Positions 18,761-27,554 of a stretch of 64,000 bases of DNA are shown piece after piece (position 1 is the stretch's first letter; each line of letters starts with the position of its first letter). Below the pieces are notes generated by a model. That model was given only the letters and a program-made list of their open reading frames with translations, did not search any database and was not told the origin of the DNA. The stretch covers positions 179,297 to 243,296 of the forward strand of contig NZ_JABMKX010000013.1 in assembly GCF_013204885.1 (NCBI RefSeq). Reading direction: 5' to 3'. Source of the stretch: Paenibacillus tritici. GTDB lineage: Bacteria; Bacillota; Bacilli; Paenibacillales; Paenibacillaceae. The position numbers and the translations under genes were made by a program.

Positions 18761-19591
18761 TTAGCCTTTGACAGCTCCGGCGGTCATTCCGGTAACCAGC
18801 TGCTTCTGCAGCAGCAGATAGAAGATCAATATGGGCACAAGTGCAATCGTCAGCGCCGACATCTGCAGCGTATAGCTCGCTGTCTCCACGCCGACGAAGT
18901 TCGCGAGCCCCAGCGGAAGCGTCTTAAGCGAATTGGAGGTGATCAGTACTAGCGCGAATAAATATTCATTCCAGTTGTAAATAAAGTTGAGTATCACGAC
19001 GGTAGCCATAGCCGGGCGGGTGATAGGCAGAATAATGGACCAGAAAATGCGGAATACACCCGCTCCGTCCATAATCCCCGACTCCTCCAGATCCTTGGGA
19101 AAGCCCCGCATAAAGCCCTCCAGAATGAACACCGTAAGTGACAGGTGAAAAGCCGTATATGGCAGAATCAGTGAGAAATACGTATCTATCAGACTCAGTT
19201 TCTGCATAATCAGGAAGATTGGGATCAATGTGGCATGAATCGGCACCAGCATCCCCAGCAGAAACAGCGCATACGTGAAGCCGCGGAGCTTGAATGTGAA
19301 CCGGGCAAGGAAATAGGCGGCAAGCGAGCCCAGCAGCACGGTCACAATCAGCGATACGAACGTAATCAGCAGACTGTTCAAGAAGTAAATGTTCATATTT
19401 GCGATTTCCCAAGCCTTGGTGTAGTTGGAGAAATGCAGCGTGGTCGGGAAGGAGAACGGGTTCGCCGCATATTCCTGCTCTTCCTTAAACGAATTCACGA
19501 TCATCCAGAATATCGGAATTATATTCATAATAGCGAACAGACTCAAAAATGTGTAGGCCATGACTTTGAATAACGGTGTTTTTTTATTCAT
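18761..19591 (-). CDS. Carbohydrate ABC transporter permease (MalG/AraQ type)
   Basis: A 276-residue inner-membrane protein with six predicted membrane segments. The EAA loop that docks the ATPase is present (EESGIMDGAGVFRIFWSIILPITRP). It belongs to the CUT1 family of oligosaccharide importers. It follows the MalF-type permease by 30 bases. No ATPase gene is in this locus, which is usual for CUT1 systems of Bacilli that share an MsmX-type ATPase encoded elsewhere. Confidence 0.92.
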   Translation of the reverse strand: MNKKTPLFKVMAYTFLSLFAIMNIIPIFWMIVNSFKEEQEYAANPFSFPTTLHFSNYTKAWEIANMNIYFLNSLLITFVSLIVTVLLGSLAAYFLARFTFKLRGFTYALFLLGMLVPIHATLIPIFLIMQKLSLIDTYFSLILPYTAFHLSLTVFILEGFMRGFPKDLEESGIMDGAGVFRIFWSIILPITRPAMATVVILNFIYNWNEYLFALVLITSNSLKTLPLGLANFVGVETASYTLQMSALTIALVPILIFYLLLQKQLVTGMTAGAVKG

Positions 19592-19621
19592 AGCTTCTCT
19601 CCTCCTTTCTGTACATCTTCA

Positions 19622-20497
19622 TCAGGCGTCCTTCTCCCGGCCGATCCGGTTAACGATGGAAATCACGACCAGACTGAACACCAGAATCAGAATCGATACC
19701 GCGCTGCCATAGCCGTAACGCAAATTCATAAATGCGCTATTGTACATATAGAGTGTCATGACTTCTGTCTGATGTGCCGGACCGCCGCCGGTCAGCACCT
19801 GAATCAAATCAAATACCCGGAAAGAGTTACTGATGCTGTATACGACCGCTACCATAATAGTACTGCGGAGCATAGGAATCGTGATATGCAGTGTGCGGCG
19901 GAAGCCTGTTGCACCATCCAGCTCGGCGGCTTCATTAACTTCATCCGGGATATTCTGCAGAGCAGCAAGGAAAATAACCATGTACAGCCCGCAGTTCTGC
20001 CAAATGTACGCCACACTGATGGACAGCATGGACCACTTCATGTCCCCCAGCCAGTTCTGCTGCCAGCTCTCCAGTCCGAAGAAGGCCAGCATGCTGTTCA
20101 GCATCCCGTATTCCGTGTTATAAATCATGCCCCAGATTAAGGAAACCATAACGGACGAGATAACAACAGGCATGAACCCTACGGTACGGAAAAAGCCTGA
20201 GCCCTTCAGCCCTTTGTTCAGCAGCATCGCCATGATGAGGCCCAGCGGAAGTTGACCAACCAGCCCCGTCAGCATAATGACAATATTATTCTGCACAGAC
20301 AGCCAGAACGTATCATCCGTAAGAATACGGGAGTAGTTGTCCAAGCCGACAAAAGACATCTTGCCAATCCCGTTCCAGTCCATCACCGAGTAGTAGAGCG
20401 AAATGCCGATCGGTATGATCGCAATTCCAAGATAGATGACCAGCGCCGGGAATAATCCGATAAAGATCGCCAGTTTATTTTGCTTAAGTGTATGCAC
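19622..20497 (-). CDS. Carbohydrate ABC transporter permease (MalF/LplB type)
   Basis: A 291-residue permease with six membrane segments and the EAA motif NEAAELDGATGFRRTLHITIPML. GTG 20497 is preceded by AAGGGGG at 7 bases and gives a protein of normal family length. The open frame reaches 20596, but those extra residues are polar and unlike the family. It pairs with the MalG-type gene downstream and the lipoprotein gene 100 bases upstream to form one importer. Confidence 0.9.
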   Translation of the reverse strand: MHTLKQNKLAIFIGLFPALVIYLGIAIIPIGISLYYSVMDWNGIGKMSFVGLDNYSRILTDDTFWLSVQNNIVIMLTGLVGQLPLGLIMAMLLNKGLKGSGFFRTVGFMPVVISSVMVSLIWGMIYNTEYGMLNSMLAFFGLESWQQNWLGDMKWSMLSISVAYIWQNCGLYMVIFLAALQNIPDEVNEAAELDGATGFRRTLHITIPMLRSTIMVAVVYSISNSFRVFDLIQVLTGGGPAHQTEVMTLYMYNSAFMNLRYGYGSAVSILILVFSLVVISIVNRIGREKDA

Positions 20498-20597
20498 AGG
20501 GCATCCCCCTTCCAGTTGAATCCTCTTCTGCTTATGAAATGGAGAAACGGCTTCGCCTGATGCTGCAAGCGGCGGTCCCCGTTTCTCCCTGTTCATC

Positions 20598-21902
20598 CTA
20601 GTTCATTTGGTCAAAAGCTGCCTGTGCGTCCTTGGCGACCTCTTCCGGTGTGCCGCGGCCTATCGTGAGCGCCTGTATGCCGTTCTGTACAACGTCAACC
20701 ACTTGTGTCGGAATGATGCTGTCGAATACAGGGGCTGTGCCTTTGCCGGTCAGCTCAAGCATTTCTTTCAGATACGGGCTGGCATCCCCGGGAATTTCCA
20801 CGGTGGCCGGAACTACTACCCCGTTGCGGATCAACTCCTTGTACAGGTCCTCACTGACAAAATACTTCATGAATTCCTCAGCCGCCGCTTTGGTTTTCTC
20901 ATTCAGCCCGCTCTTAATGGCGATACCGTACTGCACCACACCCGCGCTCTTCACCGGATCACCTTTGCCGCCTTCCACACCCGGGAACAGGGCAATGCCG
21001 AACTTGTCGCCTTCGTCATTATTGATCCGGATTCTCGCATCTACTGTTGAGGAAGAGATATGCATCGCTGCTTTGCCCTGGATGAAATAATCCTGGCCTT
21101 GTACGGAATCCATGTTGTTGGCATCGGTATTGAAGGCCTTCAGCTTAGTCAGCTCATCAATAACCGCAATCGCTTTGACGAACTCCGGATCTGTGAATTT
21201 CGCTTCCTTATTTACCACCTTGGTGAGGAAGTCACTGCCGGTAAAGCGGTCCCCGAGAATGGACAGATAGGAGGACTGCAGCGGCCATTGCTCCTTGTTG
21301 CCCAGCGAGATTGGTGTAATCCCCGCCGCTTTTAGCTTGGTAACTGCGTCGATGAACTTATCGTACGTATCAGGAAACTCTGTATAGCCTACTTGGGCGA
21401 ACATCTCTTTGTTGTAATAAATGATGTCTACGAAGGTTTGTTTGGTCGGAATGGCATACTGCTTGCCGCCAATATTGAACCCGGCCAGGGCACTCTCCGG
21501 CAGAATCGACTTCCAGTTATCCATCAGACTATCAATCGGCTCCACCAGGCTGCCCTCCACCAGCGGCTCCAGATCGGCTCCGGGCCATACGACATTAATG
21601 TCCGCCAGATTGTTGGCGGCTGCCAGCGTCCGCAGCTTGGTTTTATATTGTGCGGAAGGCACTCCGTCCTGCTTGATTACAATATTCGGATGCTCCGCCT
21701 CAAATTTGGCGATCCGCGCCTTGTATACCTCATTGTCCACATTCGGCGAGGTCCAGGGATGCATCATATTCAGGGTGATGGTCTCTTCGCTATTCCCGCT
21801 CCCGCCCGTATTACCCGCGTTGTTGCTGTTGCCGCATGCTGCTGTGAACAAAGCCAGCGCGCCCGCCATCCCAAGCAAAGCTACTTTTTTGGTCTGTTTC
21901 AT
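20598..21902 (-). CDS. Extracellular sugar-binding lipoprotein of the ABC importer
   Basis: A 434-residue family 1 solute-binding protein. The signal peptide MKQTKKVALLGMAGALALFTAACGN ends in a lipobox (Cys after FTAA), so the mature protein would be a membrane-anchored lipoprotein. A Ser/Asn/Gly-rich linker follows, then the segment TLNMMHPWTSPNVDNEVYKARI. The start MKQTKK is preferred to a TTG 15 bases upstream because of spacing from AGGG. Context (GH130, GH3, YesM/YesN) suggests a beta-linked oligosaccharide as ligand, but specificity is not readable from sequence. Confidence 0.92.
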   Translation of the reverse strand: MKQTKKVALLGMAGALALFTAACGNSNNAGNTGGSGNSEETITLNMMHPWTSPNVDNEVYKARIAKFEAEHPNIVIKQDGVPSAQYKTKLRTLAAANNLADINVVWPGADLEPLVEGSLVEPIDSLMDNWKSILPESALAGFNIGGKQYAIPTKQTFVDIIYYNKEMFAQVGYTEFPDTYDKFIDAVTKLKAAGITPISLGNKEQWPLQSSYLSILGDRFTGSDFLTKVVNKEAKFTDPEFVKAIAVIDELTKLKAFNTDANNMDSVQGQDYFIQGKAAMHISSSTVDARIRINNDEGDKFGIALFPGVEGGKGDPVKSAGVVQYGIAIKSGLNEKTKAAAEEFMKYFVSEDLYKELIRNGVVVPATVEIPGDASPYLKEMLELTGKGTAPVFDSIIPTQVVDVVQNGIQALTIGRGTPEEVAKDAQAAFDQMN

Positions 21903-22041
21903 TGTCACCCTAATCAACCCTCTTTCTACTATTATTAGTATCTGCTATTCCCGCACCTCAGATTCCCTCTTGCAGGACTACCTGAGCTGTTACGTTAATT
22001 ATAAAAGCTATGGGCTGCGGTCTATATCCCACAAATGTTAG

Positions 22042-22047
22042 ATTATA
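22042..22047 (-). promoter_or_regulatory. Possible -10 element for the sugar importer operon
   Basis: A perfect TATAAT on the minus strand about 140 bases upstream of the lipoprotein start. The only TTG-rich -35 candidate (TTGCAA) has a 20-base spacer, so the assignment is weak. The 333-base gap 21903-22235 otherwise holds a cre-like site and AT-rich sequence. Confidence 0.3.
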
Positions 22048-22166
22048 TCCGATATTCTACAGCGAATTTGCAAGAAATATGAAAAATACACTGAAAATCA
22101 TGAAAGTAAGTCATATTATATTACACTATACGTTATATAAATTCCTCTTTTACGGGAATTTTTCTG

Positions 22167-22180
22167 GGTAAACGCTTCCA
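22167..22180. promoter_or_regulatory. cre-like sequence upstream of the sugar importer operon
   Basis: GGTAAACGCTTCCA matches 13 of 14 positions of the cre consensus TGWAARCGYTWNCW. It lies between the GH130 gene and the lipoprotein gene, about 120 bases upstream of the candidate -10 element. Carbon catabolite control through CcpA fits the neighbouring genes. Confidence 0.5.
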
Positions 22181-22235
22181 ATATTAAGCGGATAGGAACC
22201 GCCTGAAAATATCCAAGCGGTTAGCGAACATCCTT

Positions 22236-23252
22236 CTACAATACCGTCTGCCCCAGCAAATGCTCCAGCATATCGGAGAGCGGAACCGTTGCCAGCGCAA
22301 TGGCTGTATCGGTTACGCCGTAGTAGATATGCAGAATGCCGTCATCGAGCACACAGCCGGTCGGAAAAATAACATTGGGAATCTGGTAGCCGAATTTCTC
22401 ATAATACGTCTCCGGCTCCATGATAAAGTCCTTCGTTCTGGCGATCACCTTGGACGGGTCCTCCAGATCGAGCAGCATGGCGCCGAGACGGTACACCGTA
22501 TCGCTGTCCACACCGTGATACAGCAGCACCCAGCCGTGAGCGGTACGGATCGGCGGAGTGGACGCCCCGATCTTTTTACTTTCCCACGCGTTTTCCGCTT
22601 TGGCCAGCAGACTCGGTTCTTCCCATTCCTTCAGATCCTCCGAATACGAGATCCAGATTGCCGCCTGCTCCGTTCCGTAAGCTTCACCGATGTACTCCTC
22701 CGGTCTGCGCAGCAGCGCGTATTTGCCGCCTATTGTCTCCGGGAACAGCATATTATTGCGGTCGTTAATCTCAAGCGGAGTTGTAGTGCTTACATACTCC
22801 CAATCCGTCAGATTGCGGGAGGACATCAGAATAGAGCGCGTCAGCCAGTGCCCCTCCTCCTCGCCCCAGCCATCGGGATATTCAGGTATGGAGCGCTCTG
22901 GAATGCCGGTTCCGGTCGGATAATAATTCATTGCACAGGGGCGGAGCGCAAAGCTCATGTAGAACAGGTCCCCAATCTTCACTATTCTCGGGTCCTGTAC
23001 ACTGCCGTAAGGAAAGCCGAGCATATCGGGTGTAACCACCGGCTCGTCCTTCACATGGGTGAAATGGACACCGTCCTCGCTCTCCAGCAGACCCAGGACA
23101 TTTTTGCACGGCGTCAGCGAGCCTGCGGTCCGTTCAATCATATAGAATTTCCCGTTATCCTTGATCACTGCCGGATTAAATACCGTCGCCAGCCGCCAGT
23201 CATATTTGCCCGGCACCACGATTGGATTCTCCGGATGTCTGTTGATTCTCAT
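22236..23252 (-). CDS. Glycoside hydrolase family 130 (beta-mannoside phosphorylase-like)
   Basis: A 338-residue five-bladed propeller enzyme. RLATVFNPAVIKDNGKFYMIERTA near the N-terminus and SVQDPRIVKIGDLFYMSF are GH130 hallmarks. Family members phosphorolyse beta-1,4-mannosyl-glucose or mannooligosaccharides to mannose 1-phosphate; some act as hydrolases. There is no signal peptide, so it would act on imported sugar. GGAGG lies 7 bases before the ATG. It sits just upstream of the CUT1 importer on the same strand, with a 333-base gap. The exact substrate is unresolved. Confidence 0.85.
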   Translation of the reverse strand: MRINRHPENPIVVPGKYDWRLATVFNPAVIKDNGKFYMIERTAGSLTPCKNVLGLLESEDGVHFTHVKDEPVVTPDMLGFPYGSVQDPRIVKIGDLFYMSFALRPCAMNYYPTGTGIPERSIPEYPDGWGEEEGHWLTRSILMSSRNLTDWEYVSTTTPLEINDRNNMLFPETIGGKYALLRRPEEYIGEAYGTEQAAIWISYSEDLKEWEEPSLLAKAENAWESKKIGASTPPIRTAHGWVLLYHGVDSDTVYRLGAMLLDLEDPSKVIARTKDFIMEPETYYEKFGYQIPNVIFPTGCVLDDGILHIYYGVTDTAIALATVPLSDMLEHLLGQTVL

Positions 23253-23389
23253 TGCTCTGCCTCCTCAGGGTTAACCTGTACTTGAATTGAATTATCCCCA
23301 TTATAGCCCGCTCCCGGGCGTCAAAATATCCCGCATAGTATAGAAATCATCCGAATAATAGCGCTGATATCCCGGTTAAGGGAGAAGCC

Positions 23390-24406
23390 TCAGCGCTGAA
23401 CATCGCCGCCGGGATTCATCAGCATCCGAAAGACATCCTGCTCGGAGGACATCGGCGAGTCTCCCGCTACGGTGTGTGCCAGTACTCCGGCAGCAGCAGC
23501 GAACGAAACCGTATGCTGCGGATCAAAGCCCTCCAGCTCGCCGTGAATAATCCCGCTGGCATAAGCATCTCCCGCTCCGACCCTGTCCAGGACTGTAAAT
23601 GTCAGATGATCCGAGAACGAGAAGCTGCCTGCCTTGAAGATATATCCGCGCAGGGAGTGGCGGTTGTCCTCATGAATGGTCCGGTGTGTTCCGGCAACCG
23701 TACAGAGACTGTAACGGGCAGCCACTTCAGGAATAAGCTCACGAAGCTGTCCCTCCCGTTCACCGCTTACCGCATCCATACCCAGGATGAACATGGCATC
23801 CTGCTCGTTCATGAGCACAATATCGGCCAGATGAAGCATCTCTTCATAATGCAGCCTCGCCAGCTCATAGCCGCCTTCCCTCCAGAGGGACGGGCGGTAA
23901 TTACAGTCAAAAACCACGAGGCCTCCCTTGAGCTTGACCGCTTCGGCGTAGCTTTTCATCGCCGTTCTGACGCCGTCATTCATCGCCAGCGTAATGCCGC
24001 AGAAATGGACAGCATCCGCTTTGCCGGCAAGCCCGGCGAAGGAATACGTATGCTGCGGAGCTGTATTGAAGCTGCTTCCGGCCCGGTCCGTATAAGTTAC
24101 TCTGCCGGGCCTTGCCCCAAACCCGTTCTCCAGAAAATACATGCCGATATACTGCCCGCCGCGCTCAATATAGCCGGAATGAATGCCCAGCTTACGCAGG
24201 CTCGCGATTGCGGCATCGCCCAGCGGACCCTCGGGCAGTCTCGTTACCAGACTGCCCTGATGCCCGTACCGGGTCAGAGCGGACAATACGTTCACACCAC
24301 TCCCGGAGAATGAATAGTTCAGAGTGCTGGCTTGTGACAGCAGCTCATATCCGGGTACCTGCAACCGCATCATCACTTCGCCGAAGGCGGCGATCTGTTT
24401 AGACAT
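23390..24406 (-). CDS. PfkB-family sugar kinase (2-keto-3-deoxygluconate kinase-like)
   Basis: A 338-residue ribokinase-fold enzyme. The N-terminal FGEVMMRLQVPGYELLSQASTLNYSF and the C-terminal signature LDRVGAGDAYASGIIHG, with the catalytic Asp in GAGD, are typical of KdgK-like kinases. It overlaps the aldolase gene upstream by 8 bases and ends a four-gene operon. With the aldolase beside it, phosphorylation of 2-keto-3-deoxygluconate (KDG) to KDPG is the likely reaction, inferred from context. Confidence 0.87.
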   Translation of the reverse strand: MSKQIAAFGEVMMRLQVPGYELLSQASTLNYSFSGSGVNVLSALTRYGHQGSLVTRLPEGPLGDAAIASLRKLGIHSGYIERGGQYIGMYFLENGFGARPGRVTYTDRAGSSFNTAPQHTYSFAGLAGKADAVHFCGITLAMNDGVRTAMKSYAEAVKLKGGLVVFDCNYRPSLWREGGYELARLHYEEMLHLADIVLMNEQDAMFILGMDAVSGEREGQLRELIPEVAARYSLCTVAGTHRTIHEDNRHSLRGYIFKAGSFSFSDHLTFTVLDRVGAGDAYASGIIHGELEGFDPQHTVSFAAAAGVLAHTVAGDSPMSSEQDVFRMLMNPGGDVQR

Positions 24407-25154
24407 AGCTATCCGCCAGCCGGGTCATCATCCGGTATAGCTTCTGCACATCGTCAGGCCGCGTAAGTCCGGTATCCTGGTCAATAATGGAAGTATAAAC
24501 ATGGGGAATGACCTGCGGGACGCCAGCACTAAGCGCAATGGACAATATAGCCTCAAAGTTGGACAGGTCAATGCCGCCTGTCGGCTCCAGTGCAAAGCGT
24601 TCCTCGGCACAGGCCTCAGCCACTGCGCGCAGCTCTGCTTCCCTGCTCAGCCCCTGCATGGGGAAATACTTCAGTGCATTGCCGCCCATATCCCGGACCA
24701 GGGCGATCGCCGCCTTCACAGGAATAACCGCCTGCTCCGTCTGAGCAGCGCTAACCGGTCCAGTGGAAATATTAACATAGCCGGGCTGCCCTGCCGGAGA
24801 GACCAGAGCGTTGATCCAGCTGTCCTTCCCGCCCAGACTTGCGCGGGTGATGCCTACGGCAGGAAACACCTGGTTGATATGGCTTCCGCTATAGTACCTG
24901 GCGATTTCCGCCACCACCGCAGCCTGACGGTTATCCCCGGCTCCCAGTCCGATGGATACTGCGCCGTCAATTTCCCGGTCATAGGCTTCCATTGCGGTTA
25001 CCGCTTCCTGAACAGTGGCATAATCCTTCGAGAGTACGCCAACCAGTACATGCCCCTCGGACGCCTCGAACACCTCTTTGGCGTTCCCGATATCCCGGGC
25101 CAGCACATTCAAAGCGACCCGTCCCTTGTAGAACCGTTCTGCAATCTTAGACAT
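24399..25154 (-). CDS. dgaF: KDPG aldolase, DgaF type
   Basis: A 251-residue protein of the DgaF family, which cleaves 2-keto-3-deoxy-6-phosphogluconate to pyruvate and glyceraldehyde 3-phosphate. Lys in GGNALKYFPMQGL is the probable Schiff-base residue, and LEPTGGIDLSNFEAIL forms the phosphate-binding end. GGAGGAG 6 bases before ATG 25154 (MSKIAERF) fixes the start; the frame is open to 25391, but that stretch lies within the ammonia-lyase gene. It overlaps the upstream dgaE-like gene by 8 bases. Confidence 0.85.
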   Translation of the reverse strand: MSKIAERFYKGRVALNVLARDIGNAKEVFEASEGHVLVGVLSKDYATVQEAVTAMEAYDREIDGAVSIGLGAGDNRQAAVVAEIARYYSGSHINQVFPAVGITRASLGGKDSWINALVSPAGQPGYVNISTGPVSAAQTEQAVIPVKAAIALVRDMGGNALKYFPMQGLSREAELRAVAEACAEERFALEPTGGIDLSNFEAILSIALSAGVPQVIPHVYTSIIDQDTGLTRPDDVQKLYRMMTRLADSYV

Positions 25155-26259
25155 CTGCTTCTCCTCCAGTCCATTGGCGAATTCCCGCCGCAATGATGTG
25201 AATGTCATCGCCCGTGAGCGGACGCGGATCAATATCGAAATAACCTTGCCGGACGCCATAGTCACGGGTATAAATCGCGATATCGCCCTGCTGCAGCCCT
25301 TCGGACAGCTCCTGTGCAGAAATTCCGGCCAAAGCCGGGTCCACCTGGACTCTTCCCCGGAAAATCGCCCGTCCAGCTTCATCCTGGACAACAGACACCT
25401 GTATGCCGGGAAGCTCGTTCAGGGTCAGCAACGTCTGCAAGGCTGCTTGTTCCTGGCTGCTGTTGTCCTGTTTAACCGCATACTCATCCAGTGCCTGCAG
25501 CAGACCGAACGTCGTTTCCTTGCCGACCTTCATACTCCGTCCGATGCCGTGGAGCTGCACCTTCAGCCATTCGATATAGGTCCGCTTGCCCGCGACAATG
25601 CCGGAGGTCGGTCCTTCAATGGCTTTGGAGCCGCTATAAATAACCAGATCGGACACCTGCACATACTTCTGCAGATCCTCTTCCGCTGCGGCATCCACAA
25701 TCAGCGGAAGCCCTGCCGCCCGGGCGACCTCCCAGGCCTCTTCGACAGAAATCATATTCTTCTGCACTGCATGATGGGATTTCACATACAGAATGGCAGC
25801 CGTCCGGTCCGACACAGCATCCCTGAGATGCTCTGCCCGGCCTTCATTGGCATAACCGGCTTCCAGCACTGCCCCGCCGCCGAGGTAGATCATAGTTTCA
25901 ACAGGCGCACCATATTGCACGTTATGCCCCTTCAGCATAATAATCTCATTCCGGTACAGCTTATCCTGATGCAGGCGAAGGCTTGCACGCGGTTCGCCAC
26001 GTGTTACTACCGCCGCTACCGCAAGTGCAATTCCGCTGGAAGCTGAATTGACAATCACCGCAGCCTCCGAACCGATATGCCGTGCCGCATAGTCTCCAGC
26101 CTTATCTACCAGCTCGGCAATCTCCACATACCGCTGCCCTCCCTGCTTCATCGCATCCATCACCGTATCCGCGGGGGCGGATACCCCCAGGATACTCATG
26201 CGGCCGCTGGCATTAATCACCCGCTTCAGGCCGTATTTCGCATTCAATGAATCTGCCAT
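25147..26259 (-). CDS. dgaE: PLP-dependent ammonia-lyase, DgaE/SelA-like
   Basis: A 370-residue fold-type I PLP enzyme. The cofactor Lys is in IYSGSKAIEGPTSG, and LPLIVDAAAEEDL supplies the Asp that contacts the pyridine nitrogen. Salmonella DgaE converts D-glucosaminate 6-phosphate to KDPG and ammonia; this family is related to selenocysteine synthase SelA but there is no selenium context here. GGGAG precedes ATG 26259 (MADSLN). It overlaps the amidohydrolase gene by 47 bases. Because a sugar kinase is in the same operon, the substrate here may be the unphosphorylated acid. Confidence 0.82.
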   Translation of the reverse strand: MADSLNAKYGLKRVINASGRMSILGVSAPADTVMDAMKQGGQRYVEIAELVDKAGDYAARHIGSEAAVIVNSASSGIALAVAAVVTRGEPRASLRLHQDKLYRNEIIMLKGHNVQYGAPVETMIYLGGGAVLEAGYANEGRAEHLRDAVSDRTAAILYVKSHHAVQKNMISVEEAWEVARAAGLPLIVDAAAEEDLQKYVQVSDLVIYSGSKAIEGPTSGIVAGKRTYIEWLKVQLHGIGRSMKVGKETTFGLLQALDEYAVKQDNSSQEQAALQTLLTLNELPGIQVSVVQDEAGRAIFRGRVQVDPALAGISAQELSEGLQQGDIAIYTRDYGVRQGYFDIDPRPLTGDDIHIIAAGIRQWTGGEADV

Positions 26260-27346
26260 CAACGAACACTCCCATCGCTTCAATAATTTGCCGGCCTAAC
26301 CGCCGCGTCCCTTCTGAATCCACCAATTCCGCCAGTTCGTCCTTCACTCGGAACAACGTCAGATTAGCCTCGCCTCCGGTGCGTATTTCACCCAGCTCAG
26401 GTCTGCCAAGCCAGTCTGCAGCCTGTGTCGTTACCCGTGCCACGGTTTCCTCAAGAGAATAGCCGAGCGCAAGAAATTTAGTCAGCACATGGGCCAGACT
26501 GAAGACCGGCCCATGCAGCCGGTTGCCCCGGTAGATGTCGCTGCTGATGGTATCCGGGTGGACACCGCTGCGCCTCGCGGCTTCCGCCACTTCAAACGAA
26601 AAGCTGGCAGTTCCGTGTCCGACATCCAGATGGACTCCGCGTAAGACCGCTTCCTTCAAGACCTCAAGCGGCTGGCCCGCGCCGTCAAACAGGTTATTGC
26701 TTTTGCCGTTCAAATAATGGGTGATGATATCCCGCCGGCGCAAAAGCGGAATCACCTCACGGATATCCGGAGGGCCCGAGCCGATGTGTACCATCAGCGG
26801 CAGGCCCGTCTCTTCCGAGAGCTGAACCGCTGCATGCAGCGGCTCAAGTCCGTTCTCCTTCACCACACTCCGGCTGATCCTCGCCTTCAGTCCTACGATA
26901 AATCCCGGGTGCTTCGAGACCGCCAGCAGCAGTCTCGCCCGGTTAATCCATTCCATATCGGCCAGCTCATCAATCCGCTGCAGCCCGATATGTGAAATAT
27001 TGAGGAAAGCCAGCAGCCGGGTAGCCGCTCTCCGCCCCGATTCTGCAAGCTCAGCAATCCGGTCAGCCCCGCAGCTTCCGGCATCCACAATAGTGGTCAC
27101 CCCTTGCTTCACGCCTATCTCATCTATCTCATCCCCGTACGGGTCAAAAGCGGGAAAAGCATGAACATGCATATCAATCCAGCCGCTGGAGACATAGGCT
27201 CCCGGGGTCTCCCATACCCGGCAGCCGCCCGCCTCTGCGGTACCTGCGGGCAGGATCTCCGCAATCCTTCCCTTCTCCACCACCAAATCCACTTCTTCAC
27301 CGTTCATCCGCCTTACCCGGCGGAGCAGCAACCGCCCTGCCATCAT
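26213..27346 (-). CDS. Amidohydrolase/deacetylase family metallohydrolase
   Basis: A 377-residue TIM-barrel amidohydrolase. Metal ligands are visible: HxH in WIDMHVHAFPAF, the candidate carboxylated Lys in GLKARIS, His in LMVHIGSGPP and ITHYLNG, and Asp in TISSDIYRG. It resembles the cog3964 group, often misnamed dihydroorotase, that removes acyl groups. It is first in the operon with the ammonia-lyase, aldolase and kinase, so removal of an N-acetyl group from an amino-sugar acid is a reasonable guess. Start: ATG 27346 with AAAGGTG 6 bases upstream; ATG 27343 and 27352 are alternatives. Confidence 0.83.
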   Translation of the reverse strand: MMAGRLLLRRVRRMNGEEVDLVVEKGRIAEILPAGTAEAGGCRVWETPGAYVSSGWIDMHVHAFPAFDPYGDEIDEIGVKQGVTTIVDAGSCGADRIAELAESGRRAATRLLAFLNISHIGLQRIDELADMEWINRARLLLAVSKHPGFIVGLKARISRSVVKENGLEPLHAAVQLSEETGLPLMVHIGSGPPDIREVIPLLRRRDIITHYLNGKSNNLFDGAGQPLEVLKEAVLRGVHLDVGHGTASFSFEVAEAARRSGVHPDTISSDIYRGNRLHGPVFSLAHVLTKFLALGYSLEETVARVTTQAADWLGRPELGEIRTGGEANLTLFRVKDELAELVDSEGTRRLGRQIIEAMGVFVDGRFIECEIRPEAGD

Positions 27347-27439
27347 CCTCATCACCTTTCGGTCCGGCTGTTTATACCGCCCAGTGTATGAATTAATCAT
27401 AGCCCGGCCCCGCCGAAAGAAATATCCCATAAAATTGCG

Positions 27440-27469
27440 ATTATATCGTGAGAATTCAGATCATTCTAA
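27440..27469 (-). promoter_or_regulatory. Candidate promoter of the amidohydrolase-dga-kinase operon
   Basis: On the minus strand TATAAT (complement of 27440-27445) is preceded by TTAGAA (complement of 27464-27469) with an 18-base spacer. It lies about 95 bases before the first gene and just past the terminator of the polysaccharide deacetylase gene. No dedicated regulator gene is present in this operon. Confidence 0.5.
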
Positions 27470-27477
27470 GCTAACAA

Positions 27478-27516
27478 ACAAAAAAAGCTTCCATAACCCA
27501 AAGGTTATGGAAGCTT
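27478..27516 (-). terminator. Rho-independent terminator after the polysaccharide deacetylase gene
   Basis: A perfect stem AAGCTTCCATAACC/GGTTATGGAAGCTT (27485-27516) with a four-base loop, followed on the minus strand by seven T. Confidence 0.9.
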
Positions 27517-27554
27517 AGCTTATTATGGCTATTTCATTTAATTACGCACGTGCT

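Noticed and set aside
23360..23397. Inverted repeat AGCGCTGA/TCAGCGCT at the end of the sugar kinase gene
   Set aside because: The loop is 22 bases and no T-run follows, so I do not call it a terminator.
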